NCBI RefSeq assembly: GCF_001423845.1
Contig: NZ_LMPM01000001.1
Span: 824,657-888,656, forward strand
Reading direction: 5' to 3'
Source of the DNA: Sphingomonas sp. Leaf357
GTDB taxonomy: Bacteria > Pseudomonadota > Alphaproteobacteria > Sphingomonadales > Sphingomonadaceae
Length of the DNA: 64,000 bases
The notes beneath the pieces are model-generated. The model saw only the letters and a program-made list of their open reading frames with translations, had not been told where the DNA came from and searched no databases. Positions within the stretch are counted from its first letter, which is position 1. Every line of letters begins with the position of its first letter. Below are positions 41,826-50,063 of the stretch, piece after piece. The translations under genes and the position numbers were made by a program.

Positions 41826-42926
41826 ATGGAGGGTCTTCGCGCGCCGCTGCTGCGCGCCGCCAACCGGATGCGCGACGCACTGGTGACGTTTGTCACGCCG
41901 GGCCCGCGCATGATCGACGAGATCGAGTGCGTCGCCTCCGTCCTGCTCGCCATCGCGCTCGCCCATCTGATCGGCGCGAAGAGCGTCGCCTGGGCGGCCT
42001 TCACCGGCTTCGTGCTGATGCGCGGCCATGTGTCGCAGACGATGCTGCGCGGGCTGATGCGGATCGCCGGCACGGCGGCGGGGGCGGGGCTGGCGCTGCT
42101 CGTCATGCCCTATGTGCTCCGATCCCTGCCGCTGCTTTCGCTCGCCGTGGCGATCGTGGGGGCGATCGGACTGTACGGGATGCTGACGGCGCGGCGGGCC
42201 TATGCCTGGCTGTTGTTCGGGCTGACCTTCGTCATGATCCTGCTCGACAAGCTGGAGCATCCCGCGCTCGACACGATCGCCTTCGCTGAGACGCGCTTGC
42301 TCGAGGTCTGCGCGGGGACGGTGGCCTGCGTGGCGGTCAGCCTGTTGTCGACCCTGACCGCGCGGCGGCGCTGGCCGGGATCGAGCGCCGCCGTGGCGCA
42401 ACGGATCGGCTGGCATCCGCATGCCGCCCGCCACGTCGCGCAGGCCGGGGGGGCGCTGGCGCTGCTGCCGGCGCTGCATGCGCTGGTGGGGATCCCAGAA
42501 CTGGAGCAGGCCGGCGTGACGATCCTGGCGGTGATGATCGTGCCGGTCGCCGGCTTGGGCCGAAGCGGGCTGGTGCCGGTCGGCCGCCGGCTGCTGCATC
42601 GCACGATCGGGTGCCTGGGCGGCGGTGCGCTGGCGGCGGCGATCCTGTTCGTCGCGCATGGCAGCGCGCCGGTGCTGATCGCGGGCACCTGCCTCGGCGT
42701 GCTGATCGGGCGGCATCTGGAGAACGGGCGGATGTCGCCGCCCTATGTCGGGCTGCAATTCACGCTGGCGATCCTGGTCACCTTGGTGCCGGACGATTAT
42801 GCGAACGCCGCGCTCCGGCCGGCGCTGGACCGGCTGACCAGCATTCTGATCGGGATGGCGCTGCTCGTGCCGGTGCTGCTGCTTTGGCACTTACCACTGC
42901 CGGACCGCTTCCGCCGGGGTTCGTGA
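41826..42926 (+). CDS. FUSC-family membrane protein
   Basis: A 366-residue protein with about ten transmembrane helices in two halves split by a short cytoplasmic loop (LTARRRWPGSS). Motifs include AWAAFTGFVLMRGHVSQTMLRG and the repeated hydrophobic unit GTAAGAGLALLV / GGALAAAILFV. This is the fusaric acid resistance (FUSC) or aromatic acid exporter family, without the usual long soluble domain. It starts 22 bases after the dihydroorotase stop. Substrate is unknown. Confidence 0.82.
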   Translation: MEGLRAPLLRAANRMRDALVTFVTPGPRMIDEIECVASVLLAIALAHLIGAKSVAWAAFTGFVLMRGHVSQTMLRGLMRIAGTAAGAGLALLVMPYVLRSLPLLSLAVAIVGAIGLYGMLTARRAYAWLLFGLTFVMILLDKLEHPALDTIAFAETRLLEVCAGTVACVAVSLLSTLTARRRWPGSSAAVAQRIGWHPHAARHVAQAGGALALLPALHALVGIPELEQAGVTILAVMIVPVAGLGRSGLVPVGRRLLHRTIGCLGGGALAAAILFVAHGSAPVLIAGTCLGVLIGRHLENGRMSPPYVGLQFTLAILVTLVPDDYANAALRPALDRLTSILIGMALLVPVLLLWHLPLPDRFRRGS

Positions 42927-42933
42927 AGGTTTC

Positions 42934-43350
42934 TCAAGCGCGTCTGCCGAACGGCCAGTCGGTCACGCGACCGGCGAACAGCGCCCACCACACGACCACC
43001 GGCTGAAACAGCAGGCGCGGCACGTGATACCACAGGCTGTGCAATTCGCGCGCGACCAGCACCTGATCGATCGCATGCTTCACATTGGCCGGGTAGACGC
43101 ACACCGCATAGGCGGCGAGCAGCACGCCCGCCCACCAGCGCAGCCGAGTCGTCAACAGCGCGATCGCACCGGCGACCTCGCAGATGCCGGTAAGGGCGAT
43201 GACGGTTTTGGGGAACGGCACCCAGGCGGGGGTGATGCGCAGGAACGGGTGCGGGATCGACAGGTGCGCGATGCCGGCGATCAGGTAGATCGCGGCGAGC
43301 AGCCAGCGGAGCGTGGTGCGGAGGCGTTCTTTGCGGGGGGTGAGGGTCAT
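42934..43350 (-). CDS. DoxX-like four-helix membrane protein
   Basis: A 138-residue protein with four hydrophobic helices: LLAAIYLIAGIAHLSIP, TVIALTGICEVAGAIALL, WWAGVLLAAYAVCVYPANVKHAI and FQPVVVWWALFAG. The helix pattern and the GICEVAGAIALL motif are those of DoxX/DoxD-related proteins. Function unknown. It is convergent to the FUSC gene. Confidence 0.78.
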   Translation of the reverse strand: MTLTPRKERLRTTLRWLLAAIYLIAGIAHLSIPHPFLRITPAWVPFPKTVIALTGICEVAGAIALLTTRLRWWAGVLLAAYAVCVYPANVKHAIDQVLVARELHSLWYHVPRLLFQPVVVWWALFAGRVTDWPFGRRA

Positions 43351-43464
43351 CGGGCGCGAGCGTAGGCGCTTATCCGGACGTGGGCAAAGCCCACGTCGTC
43401 GGCCGGGCCTTGCCCGCCGGCCGAGCTTGCGCTTTTCGCGCGGGCGTAGCCGCGCAGCGCTGCG

Positions 43465-44247
43465 CTATAGCGGAAACCAGTTCGATTTGTGGCTGAACTT
43501 CATATAGCCGAGATTGACGCCCTGCCGCCAGCCGACGCCGAGCCGGATCGGGATGACGACCTTGTCGCCCTTGCGCAGATAGGTCGCGGCGAACCCGCCG
43601 ATGAAGAACAAGCGGCCCTCGCCTGCGGCGAAGCGGCCCTTGTAGAGCTCTTCGGTATCGTAGAGGTTGTAGACCAGCACGAACACCTTGCTGGCATCGC
43701 CGCCGACGTCGAAGCCGACCGACGGACCGGTCCAATAGACCGGCTGTTCGCCCTCGATCTTGTGGAACATCTGCCCGCTGCCGTAGCGCAGGCCGACGAC
43801 GAACGCCCCGCCCGCCTCGCGCCCCGCGACATAGGCGTTGGGCTGGCCCTGATCCTTCAGGATCTTTTCCAGCATCCCGGCGAGACCGGCGGTGCCCTTG
43901 CCGAACACGCCCTCGGCGGCGGCGAGCAGTTCCGGGCGATCGAACGTCTGGCTGCTCGCGGCGACGGCGTTGGCACCGTCGCGCGCGGCGTCCTGCTGTT
44001 GCGCGGGCACCTGGGCGGGCGTGGTGGACTGGCTATAGGCCGGATAGGCGGGCGGCGGGTTCGGGATCGGCAACTGGGTCTGGGCCGGGGCCGGATATGT
44101 CGGGGCGGGCGTGCGACCCTGCGGCCGACCCAGATCCCCGTCGATCGCCTGGTTGGGATCGATCGTGCGGACGCTATCCTGCGCGATGGCCGGCCCAGTG
44201 CCGAGCATGAGCGCAGCCAGCAGCAGCGTCGAAACAACCTTGCGCAT
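43465..44247 (-). CDS. DUF1134 (YSC84-like) secreted protein
   Basis: A 260-residue protein. Signal peptide ends in GPAIA^Q; residues ~25-90 are a Pro/Gln-rich linker (PAPTYPAPAQTQLPIPNPPPAYPAY); ~100-260 form DUF1134 with EGVFGKGTAGLAGMLEKILKDQG, YVAGREAGGAFVVGLRYGSG, YWTGPSVGFDVGGDASKVFVLVYNL and TYLRKGDKVVIPIRLGVGWRQGV. Related YSC84 domains bind lipids. ATG 44,247 is at proper spacing from GGGGGG; ATG 44,253 touches it. Confidence 0.88.
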   Translation of the reverse strand: MRKVVSTLLLAALMLGTGPAIAQDSVRTIDPNQAIDGDLGRPQGRTPAPTYPAPAQTQLPIPNPPPAYPAYSQSTTPAQVPAQQQDAARDGANAVAASSQTFDRPELLAAAEGVFGKGTAGLAGMLEKILKDQGQPNAYVAGREAGGAFVVGLRYGSGQMFHKIEGEQPVYWTGPSVGFDVGGDASKVFVLVYNLYDTEELYKGRFAAGEGRLFFIGGFAATYLRKGDKVVIPIRLGVGWRQGVNLGYMKFSHKSNWFPL

Positions 44248-44388
44248 CTTCATTCCCCCCAAGAGCATGCCCTCGCTCCGCCAACGTAGCGCCCGCTTAG
44301 CTTGCCCGGCAATGAACCGCGCGGCAGGGCGAGTCGCTTTTGCGCCGGATGACATCGGAGGTGGCGTGCGCAGCCGATGCGTGATGGC

Positions 44389-44460
44389 GCGTAGAGCCCT
44401 TGCGCGGGGGGGGGCGCGTAAATCCCCTGCGCGGCGGCGCGCAAATCCCCTGCCAAACCC
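44389..44460. repeat. Three degenerate ~23-26-base direct repeats before tRNA-Ser
   Basis: Units starting at 44,389, 44,415 and 44,438 share CGCGTA(G/A)A(G/T)CCC(T/C)TGCGCGG-like sequence. They are in the spacer between the DUF1134 gene and tRNA-Ser. No function is evident. Confidence 0.45.
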
Positions 44461-44511
44461 CGTTGATCCTTCGCCACGGCACCGCTATAGACGCCGCTTG
44501 CCGCCAGGTCC

Positions 44512-44603
44512 GGAGACGTGGGTGAGTGGCTGAAACCAACGCTTTGCTAAAGCGTCGTACCTCTTAAAGGGTACCGAGAGTTCGAATCTCTCCGTCTCCG
44601 CCA
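44512..44603 (+). tRNA. tRNA-Ser (anticodon GCU)
   Basis: A 92-base class II tRNA: acceptor GGAGACG pairs with CGTCTCC, discriminator G, encoded CCA; anticodon loop TTGCTAA with anticodon GCT; long variable arm CGTACCTCTTAAAGGGTACC; T loop TTCGAAT. Its 3' end is a common site of island integration and a change to AT-rich, phage-like DNA starts right after it. Confidence 0.96.
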
Positions 44604-44849
44604 GCAAGTCCTAACATATTGAACTGCAAAGATTTTCTCGCGAAAAGGCGACGAGAATGGCGCGAATTCGCGCGTTTCGATTTTGGCTTGGTACTGCGGA
44701 GAGTCAGAAAAAAACCAAAAGTACTCAATTCTCCAAATTTTTCTCCGCAGCGAAGGCGTTCGGTACCGAATGCACTGGCGCGAATTAACCGCCCCCTTGC
44801 CGCCGTGAACAAGCCAATAATTCCGAGGGTGAGCTGACGTTCAGACCTA

Positions 44850-44879
44850 AAAAAATGGCGTGATTCCCGCGCCATTTTT
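44850..44879. terminator. Bidirectional terminator-like hairpin
   Basis: AAAATGGCG (44,852-44,860) and CGCCATTTT (44,870-44,878) pair, with T-runs on both strands. It probably ends the tRNA-Ser transcript. Confidence 0.65.
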
Positions 44880-45277
44880 CATTTGAAGGATCTCGAACCG
44901 AGCTGAAAGAGGTCAAGATTCTAGTCCCCCAAGTGAGCTCAAGCTCTGTTTCGCCGTCGACCAAGCACAGCAGAACGGCCTGTTTTTTACAGGGCCAGAA
45001 TCCCTGATAACGCCGCTTTTACAGCGAAATCGAATGAAATGCGCCATCGGACGAGGTCTTTGTTCGAATTAAAAGCCGATTTTCCAAGAGCTTGGAACGC
45101 CAATTCCCTAAACGAGATAACAGGGAATTTTCAACCGACATCAGGGCGATTTCAACGCGGTTCAGTGAACATCCGCGCTAAAGCAAACACGAACAATAGG
45201 TTGAGCTCGAAAGTCCGATTGACATAAAATCTCGTACTTGTTGTTTGCGCAAAACTTATGGGTTATTATTTTTACTG

Positions 45278-45306
45278 TTGACGCAAAGTTCTCGTGTTCG
45301 TAAAAA
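45278..45306 (+). promoter_or_regulatory. Candidate sigma70 promoter for methyltransferase-terminase operon
   Basis: TTGACG, a 17-base spacer and TAAAAA form a reasonable -35/-10. It is ~195 bases upstream of the methyltransferase start, with the 8-bp inverted repeat at 45,380-45,408 between them. Inferred from sequence only. Confidence 0.4.
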
Positions 45307-45500
45307 GCATTTGTGTGAGGGAAACTTTGCACCCTGAAGCAGCAGAAGCTCTTTTAGCTAGCGCAGCATCTGGATCACAACGACCGCAATTTTGTTCCAC
45401 GCGGTCGTGTTAGCCTGAATATCCACTGGATAGGCGGGCGTGTGACCACGCGCGTATGCTGTTCACCCGCTTGTCCTTTCCGAAGACGAAAGACAATGCG

Positions 45501-46910
45501 ATGAAACGTTCACCTACAAAAGTACTTCCACCCGCAAGCCCAGCGAAGATTCTACATAACGCGCAGGCTATGATGGACCAACGCCTTGGCCCGATCGAGT
45601 ACCGGCCTACTGACGCCCTGAAAGCGTACGATAACAACCCACGAAAACATTCCGAGAAACAGATCACCCAGTTGATGGCGTCGATCGGGCATTTTGGTTT
45701 CGCCCTGCCGGTGCTCGTCGATCCCGACGGCGTGCTGATTACCGGTCATGCTCGGATCGATGCGGCCCGGCGGCTGGGGATCACATCGATTCCCGTTATC
45801 GTCGCCGACAATTGGAGCCGGGCGCAGGTAAAAGCCTATCGCCTGGCCGACAATCGCTTGGCCGAGGCGGCGACCTGGGATGCGGATCTGCTCCGCATCG
45901 AGCTGAACGCCATCATCGAGATAGGCGAGGTGCCGATCGAGCTGCTCGGATGGAGTACCGGCGAGATCGATGTCGTGCTTGAGGGTAATCCGACAGTTGC
46001 GGACGAAGATAGCGACGATTTGCTTACACCCCCGGCGACACCGGCCGCGCGTCTGGGAGATACGTGGTTGCTCGGAAAGCACCGGCTGTTCTGCGGTTCA
46101 TCGCTCGAGCCGCTGAACTGGGTGCCGCTGATGAACGGGCGATCGGGCGCGATGGGGCTGACGGATTCGCCGTTCAACGTGAAAATAAACGGCCACGTCT
46201 CTGGCAGCTCGCGTCACGACGAGTTTGCCATGGCTTCGGGGGAGATGTCCTCATCCGAGTTCGTCGCGTTCAACACCCAATACCTCACCAACATGAAGCT
46301 GCATTTAACGAATGGCGCGATTGTCATGGCGTTCATGGATCACGCGCACCTTGCGGAGCTCATGGCCGCCGGCAAGGAGGCCGGCCTCAAGCACATGAAC
46401 CTGTGCGTTTGGGTTAAGTCCAATGGCGGGATGGGTAGCCTTTGGCGCAGTCAACACGAGCTGGTTCTAGTATTGAAGCATGGGAACGCGCCGCACACCA
46501 ACAACGTGGAACTCGGAAAACACGGCAGGTACCGGACTAATGTCTGGAATGCACCAGGCGCTAATAGCTTCGGATCTTCGCGAGATCAAGACCTTGCCGA
46601 TCATCCGACCGTAAAGCCGACGACTTTACTGGCGGAAGCCATTCGGGATGTCAGCAAGCCCGGAGAAATCGTCCTGGATGCCTTCGCCGGCTCCGGGTCG
46701 ACAATCTTGGCCTGCGAGCGCACGAAACGCGTCTGCCACGCGATAGAGATCGAGCCGAAATATATTGATGTCGCGCTCCGACGTTGGGAGGCGATGACCG
46801 GGCTCGAAGCCGTGCTGGAGGCCACCGGTGAGACGTTCGCTCAAGTCGCGGAGCGCCGAGCCGAGGCGGAGACCGCCGAGCATTCGCGCGACCACGAAAG
46901 CGTCGACTGA
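45501..46910 (+). CDS. Site-specific DNA-methyltransferase with N-terminal ParB domain
   Basis: A 469-residue protein. Residues ~25-130 are a ParB-like nuclease/CTPase domain (ALKAYDNNPRKHSEKQITQL, VLVDPDGVLITGHARIDAARRLG, RLADNRLAEAATWD). Residues ~185-440 are an N6/N4 methyltransferase: motif IV is DSPF at 222-225 (a DPPY variant), HPTVKP precedes motif I DAFAGSGST at 393-401. Such fusions occur in alphaproteobacterial phages and islands. ATG 45,501 is preferred; ATG 45,456 is possible. Terminator-like hairpin follows. Target site is unknown. Confidence 0.88.
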   Translation: MKRSPTKVLPPASPAKILHNAQAMMDQRLGPIEYRPTDALKAYDNNPRKHSEKQITQLMASIGHFGFALPVLVDPDGVLITGHARIDAARRLGITSIPVIVADNWSRAQVKAYRLADNRLAEAATWDADLLRIELNAIIEIGEVPIELLGWSTGEIDVVLEGNPTVADEDSDDLLTPPATPAARLGDTWLLGKHRLFCGSSLEPLNWVPLMNGRSGAMGLTDSPFNVKINGHVSGSSRHDEFAMASGEMSSSEFVAFNTQYLTNMKLHLTNGAIVMAFMDHAHLAELMAAGKEAGLKHMNLCVWVKSNGGMGSLWRSQHELVLVLKHGNAPHTNNVELGKHGRYRTNVWNAPGANSFGSSRDQDLADHPTVKPTTLLAEAIRDVSKPGEIVLDAFAGSGSTILACERTKRVCHAIEIEPKYIDVALRRWEAMTGLEAVLEATGETFAQVAERRAEAETAEHSRDHESVD

Positions 46911-46917
46911 TCCCTCA

Positions 46918-46945
46918 TGCTGGCGGGTGATGTCGCCCGCCAGCA
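46918..46945 (+). terminator. Perfect hairpin between methyltransferase and DUF5681 gene
   Basis: TGCTGGCGGG and CCCGCCAGCA form a perfect 10-bp stem with an 8-base loop, followed by CACATTTTG. The T-run is weak; it may attenuate rather than terminate. Confidence 0.5.
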
Positions 46946-46967
46946 CACATTTTGCTGGAGAATTCTC

Positions 46968-47543
46968 ATGACCATCGTTCCAAAAAAGCTGCCCACCCGC
47001 TCGAGCCCCGAGCCGGATATCGATCCATATGCGCATCTGGTGGTGCGCGCTCGCACCCGGCGTCCGATCCCAACGCCTGCTCCTGAAAATGACGACGACG
47101 ATCCGTTCGCTAAAACCCCACTCGCTCGTGATGATCAATCCGAAATGCCGTCAAAGGGTGATCGCGTCGGCTATGGCAAACCACCCAAGGCGCACCGCTT
47201 TAAAAAGGGGCAATCCGGAAATCCCAAGGGACGACCGAAGGGCGCCAAGGGCCTGAAGGCCCTCGCGCGCAAGCTGCTAACGGAAAAGGTCGCGGTGCGC
47301 ACTGGCGGCGGTCTTAAGCGCATGAACAAGGTGGAAGCGATGCTTCACAAGCTCGCTGAACAGGCATTCGCGGGTAATCTCCGGGCTATCACGCTGCTTT
47401 TCCATCTCTATCAGGAGAGTGTGCCCGACCTCGCGATCGTCAAGGGTGGCGTACCATTGTCACCGATGGACATGGACGAGCATGACCGCGCGATCCTCGC
47501 CCAACTTCGCAAGAGCTTGATCGAAGGAGCGGGCGATGAATGA
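46968..47543 (+). CDS. DUF5681 protein (small-terminase-like)
   Basis: A 191-residue protein. The N-terminal half is disordered and Pro/Asp/Arg-rich; at ~85-105 is VGYGKPPKAHRFKKGQSGNPKGRPKG, the DUF5681 signature with a basic GRPKG DNA-binding motif; the rest is helical. These proteins precede large terminases in many alphaproteobacterial prophages and likely act as small subunits. ATG 46,968 follows GGAG. It overlaps the next start by eight bases. Confidence 0.85.
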   Translation: MTIVPKKLPTRSSPEPDIDPYAHLVVRARTRRPIPTPAPENDDDDPFAKTPLARDDQSEMPSKGDRVGYGKPPKAHRFKKGQSGNPKGRPKGAKGLKALARKLLTEKVAVRTGGGLKRMNKVEAMLHKLAEQAFAGNLRAITLLFHLYQESVPDLAIVKGGVPLSPMDMDEHDRAILAQLRKSLIEGAGDE

Positions 47544-48981
47544 GGCCCTCGCCGCTGGCATGCGCCAGAATTTCGAGCTGTTCCTAATGCGCGTTTACGG
47601 TGATCTGCACGCGACCGCGAAACCGTTGGAGATGGCCTGGTATCTCAAGGCCATTTCTCACGCGCTGATCGAGGCAAGCGATACATCGGGCTCGCGCCTG
47701 ATCATCACCGTGCCGCCCAGGCACCTGAAGTCGATCGCGGCCTCGGTCGCGTTGCCGGCCTTTTTGCTGGGGCGCGATCCGACCCTGCGGATCATGGTGG
47801 CCACGTACAGTCAGGATCTCGCCCGCCTCCATGCCAGCCAGTGTCGCGCGATCATGCAGACGGACTGGTACAAGCGCCTGTTTCCAAACACACGCATCGC
47901 GGACGACGGCAACCGCGTACTCGAACTTGTCACCACCAAGGGGGGCGGCCGAAAGGCCGTCTCCGTCGGTGGGACGGTGACGGGCTACGGCGCCGACATC
48001 ATCCTGGTCGACGATTGCCTCAAGGCGGACGATGCGCGCAGCGAGGCGAAGCGGGAGGAGGCCAAGGCCTGGTTCGATGGCACGCTCGCCACTCGCCTGA
48101 ACTCTCCTGGTGGAGGCGCGATCATTTCCATCTCGCAGCGATTGCACGAAGATGATCTGCCGGCGCATCTGATGAACAAGGGCTACCGGGAGTTGTGTCT
48201 TCCCGCGATCGCCGAGCGTGACGAAGATATACCGATAGGTCGTGGCATAATGCATCGTCGCCGGGTTGGCGATCTGCTCGATCGGCCCGGACAAACGCGC
48301 GAGAAGCTCGAGATCGAACGCCGGAATCTCGGACCCCAAGTGTTCTCATCGCAATTCCAACAAAACCCGGTCGCGCCCGAGGGCAACCTCATTCGATTGG
48401 AGTGGTTCGGCACATATGACGAGCCGATCGAGCGAGACCGCTTTTACAAGGTCGTGCAGAGCTGGGACACGGGCCTCAGCGATGAGCCGACGGCCGATTT
48501 TTCGGTCTGCACGACCTGGGGATTCCTGGAGGGCAAATGGTATCTGGCCCATGTCCTGCGCGAGCGTTTGGCTTTTCCCGATCTGAAACGCGCGGTGGTT
48601 CGCCAGCGTCGCGAATGGAAACCCGACAGAGTCATCATTGAGGACGCGGGTACCGGCAAGGCACTGTGGCAGGAGTTTCGGTCGAGCGGTGATTTTCGTC
48701 CGCTGATGTGGAAAGTCACCGAGGATAAGGAAACGCGCTTGATCGGCGTCACGGGCCAGCTCGAAGCTGGTCTGTGCGTTCTCCCGCGCGAGGCGCCGTG
48801 GCTGCACGAGTTTCAACGCGAGCTGCGGGCATTCCCGTTCGGGCGTCAAGACGATCAGGTCGATACGCTGACACAGTTCCTGGAATATTATCTCAAAAAT
48901 GCCCGGCTAATCCTGGCGGAGCGTGATGAAACGGGTCGGATGCTTTACGTGCCGAGACCGTCACGGCGGCCGCGCTTCTGA
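47536..48981 (+). CDS. terL: Phage terminase large subunit (second, non-GTA)
   Basis: A 481-residue terminase of the TIGR01630 type. The deviant Walker A is VPPRHLKS (59-66), Walker B is IILVDD (ending at 160), coupling motif lies near ISISQRLHEDD, and the nuclease domain begins at VVQSWDTGLSDEPTADFSV with a second acidic site VIIEDAGTGKALWQE and late GRQDDQVDTLTQFLEY. It differs from the GTA large terminase. No portal or capsid follows, so this is a remnant or a satellite element. Confidence 0.92.
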   Translation: MNEALAAGMRQNFELFLMRVYGDLHATAKPLEMAWYLKAISHALIEASDTSGSRLIITVPPRHLKSIAASVALPAFLLGRDPTLRIMVATYSQDLARLHASQCRAIMQTDWYKRLFPNTRIADDGNRVLELVTTKGGGRKAVSVGGTVTGYGADIILVDDCLKADDARSEAKREEAKAWFDGTLATRLNSPGGGAIISISQRLHEDDLPAHLMNKGYRELCLPAIAERDEDIPIGRGIMHRRRVGDLLDRPGQTREKLEIERRNLGPQVFSSQFQQNPVAPEGNLIRLEWFGTYDEPIERDRFYKVVQSWDTGLSDEPTADFSVCTTWGFLEGKWYLAHVLRERLAFPDLKRAVVRQRREWKPDRVIIEDAGTGKALWQEFRSSGDFRPLMWKVTEDKETRLIGVTGQLEAGLCVLPREAPWLHEFQRELRAFPFGRQDDQVDTLTQFLEYYLKNARLILAERDETGRMLYVPRPSRRPRF

Positions 48982-48984
48982 AAA

Positions 48985-49386
48985 TCAATTTGGTGGTAGG
49001 CCGTTCGGATATGTCAGTCCGAACGGCCGCCGCAGGGACGCCTGGTCCATCGTCAGGAGTTCGAACCAGCGTCCGCCAGTGCCGTATCGCGCGACCAGCT
49101 CACGCCATGGCTGGGGATGATCGAAGCGATCGTGCAGCGTCCGGTGGCACGACCGGCAGACGTGATAGGCGGCGAGCGGGTCGGCATAATTCTCGTCGTG
49201 CAGCCAGACGGTGTTGGTGGTGCCGAGATGATCGGCGGGGGCAAAGCCGCAGATCGAACAGCGCGTTGGTTTCGCGATCCGTCCGTCCCGAATAGCCTGG
49301 CGCTGGTCAGGGAGCGTCGCGCATCGGTCCTCAGGACTCCAGCCGTTATACCAATCCATCCGCCAGCGCGTCTTGGGTCGGCTCAT
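48985..49386 (-). CDS. Small zinc-binding HNH-like protein
   Basis: A 133-residue protein with C43-SIC46 and C77-RSC80-H81, plus His53, His63 and His85, making a treble-clef-like zinc centre similar to HNH endonucleases (the order of H and N is imperfect). ATG 49,386 overlaps the upstream PDZ gene stop (ATGA), so it is the last gene of a four-gene minus-strand operon. The HNH role is an inference; it might be an inactive DNA-binding form. It converges on terL four bases away. Confidence 0.65.
   Translation of the reverse strand: MSRPKTRWRMDWYNGWSPEDRCATLPDQRQAIRDGRIAKPTRCSICGFAPADHLGTTNTVWLHDENYADPLAAYHVCRSCHRTLHDRFDHPQPWRELVARYGTGGRWFELLTMDQASLRRPFGLTYPNGLPPN
48999..49028 (-). terminator. 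Hairpin at the 3' end of the minus-strand operon
   Basis: GGCCGTTCGGA and TCCGAACGGCC form a perfect 11-bp stem with an 8-base loop within the last codons of the HNH-like gene. The T-run is scattered (AAATTGATTTT). Possible terminator. Confidence 0.4.
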
Positions 49387-50063
49387 GGCGCGGCGATGAC
49401 CTCGACGCGTCCGCCCGTCGCCGTCTCGAGCGTGAGCGCGGTGGCCCCGCTGCTCAGGATCTTGATCATCGCGTCCGCAAGCCCGGCGAGCGCGATACCA
49501 TTCGCTCGGGTTATTACCGTGCCGGGCACCAAGCCAGCGCGGTTCGACGCCGACCCGGCGGCGGTGGCGACGACATAGGCACCCTCGGGCATTGGCCGGA
49601 TCGTCAGGCCGATCCGCGCGACCGACAGATCGAGAACTGGCGGTCTCAGGCGCGCGGGCGGCAACTTGCCCTGTTGCGCGAAGTCGGCGCATGCGACGTT
49701 GACGAGACTGTTGCTGTCCTTCTGGCTGATGTCGATCATTCGCACTCGGTCATAGTCGATTACCGCGACGAACTTGACCGGGGAGCGTTGACCCGGAGCG
49801 GGGACCTTGGCGGTCATGATCCCGCAGGTCAGCCAACCCGGTGTCTTGCCCTTGTGCCACCACCGGGCCTGCATGTAGCCGTAGGGCCAGCTCACCGACC
49901 AATTGTCGGAATCGGGCAATTGCGCGCGAAGTGCTGCCTCGCCCAAACTGTTATAGTGTGCCCAGTCAGGCTCGGGACCGTAGACATATTCTTCCTTCGC
50001 GATCGACGGCGCGGCGATGACGGTCAAGGCTGCGGCTACCACGAGGCGGGTGAGGGCGTTCAT
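49383..50063 (-). CDS. Secreted PDZ-like protein, paralogue 2
   Basis: A 226-residue protein with a signal peptide (MNALTRLVVAAALTVIAAPSIA), a novel N-terminal domain (YGPEPDWAHYNSLGEAALRAQLPD, VIDYDRVRMIDIS) and a C-terminal PDZ-like part (GLTIRPMPEGAYVVATAAGSASNRAGLVPGTVI, then TALTLETATGGR). It is clearly homologous to its neighbour at 50,060-50,797. Cys pairs (one near LTCG, one near VACADF) may form a disulfide. No protease residues are seen. Function unknown. Confidence 0.75.
   Translation of the reverse strand: MNALTRLVVAAALTVIAAPSIAKEEYVYGPEPDWAHYNSLGEAALRAQLPDSDNWSVSWPYGYMQARWWHKGKTPGWLTCGIMTAKVPAPGQRSPVKFVAVIDYDRVRMIDISQKDSNSLVNVACADFAQQGKLPPARLRPPVLDLSVARIGLTIRPMPEGAYVVATAAGSASNRAGLVPGTVITRANGIALAGLADAMIKILSSGATALTLETATGGRVEVIAAP

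Larger units (their letters stand above)
44604..45500. other. AT-rich spacer with inverted repeats after tRNA-Ser
   Basis: I see no convincing gene here. The stretch is clearly richer in A/T than the flanks. It contains a bidirectional terminator-like hairpin at 44,852-44,878 (AAAATGGCG/CGCCATTTT), a CAGGG/CCCTG hairpin near 44,992-45,008, AATTCCCT/AGGGAATT at 45,102-45,129, a candidate promoter at 45,278-45,306 and ACGACCGC/GCGGTCGT at 45,380-45,408. It may be an island end or control region. Confidence 0.6.

Noticed and set aside
44564..44875. 103-residue minus-strand frame ending GDGEIRTLGTL
   Set aside because: It includes the antisense of the tRNA-Ser 3' end, a known false-protein pattern.
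45039..45227. 62-residue plus-strand frame in the AT-rich spacer
   Set aside because: No ribosome site or family features, and it spans an inverted repeat.
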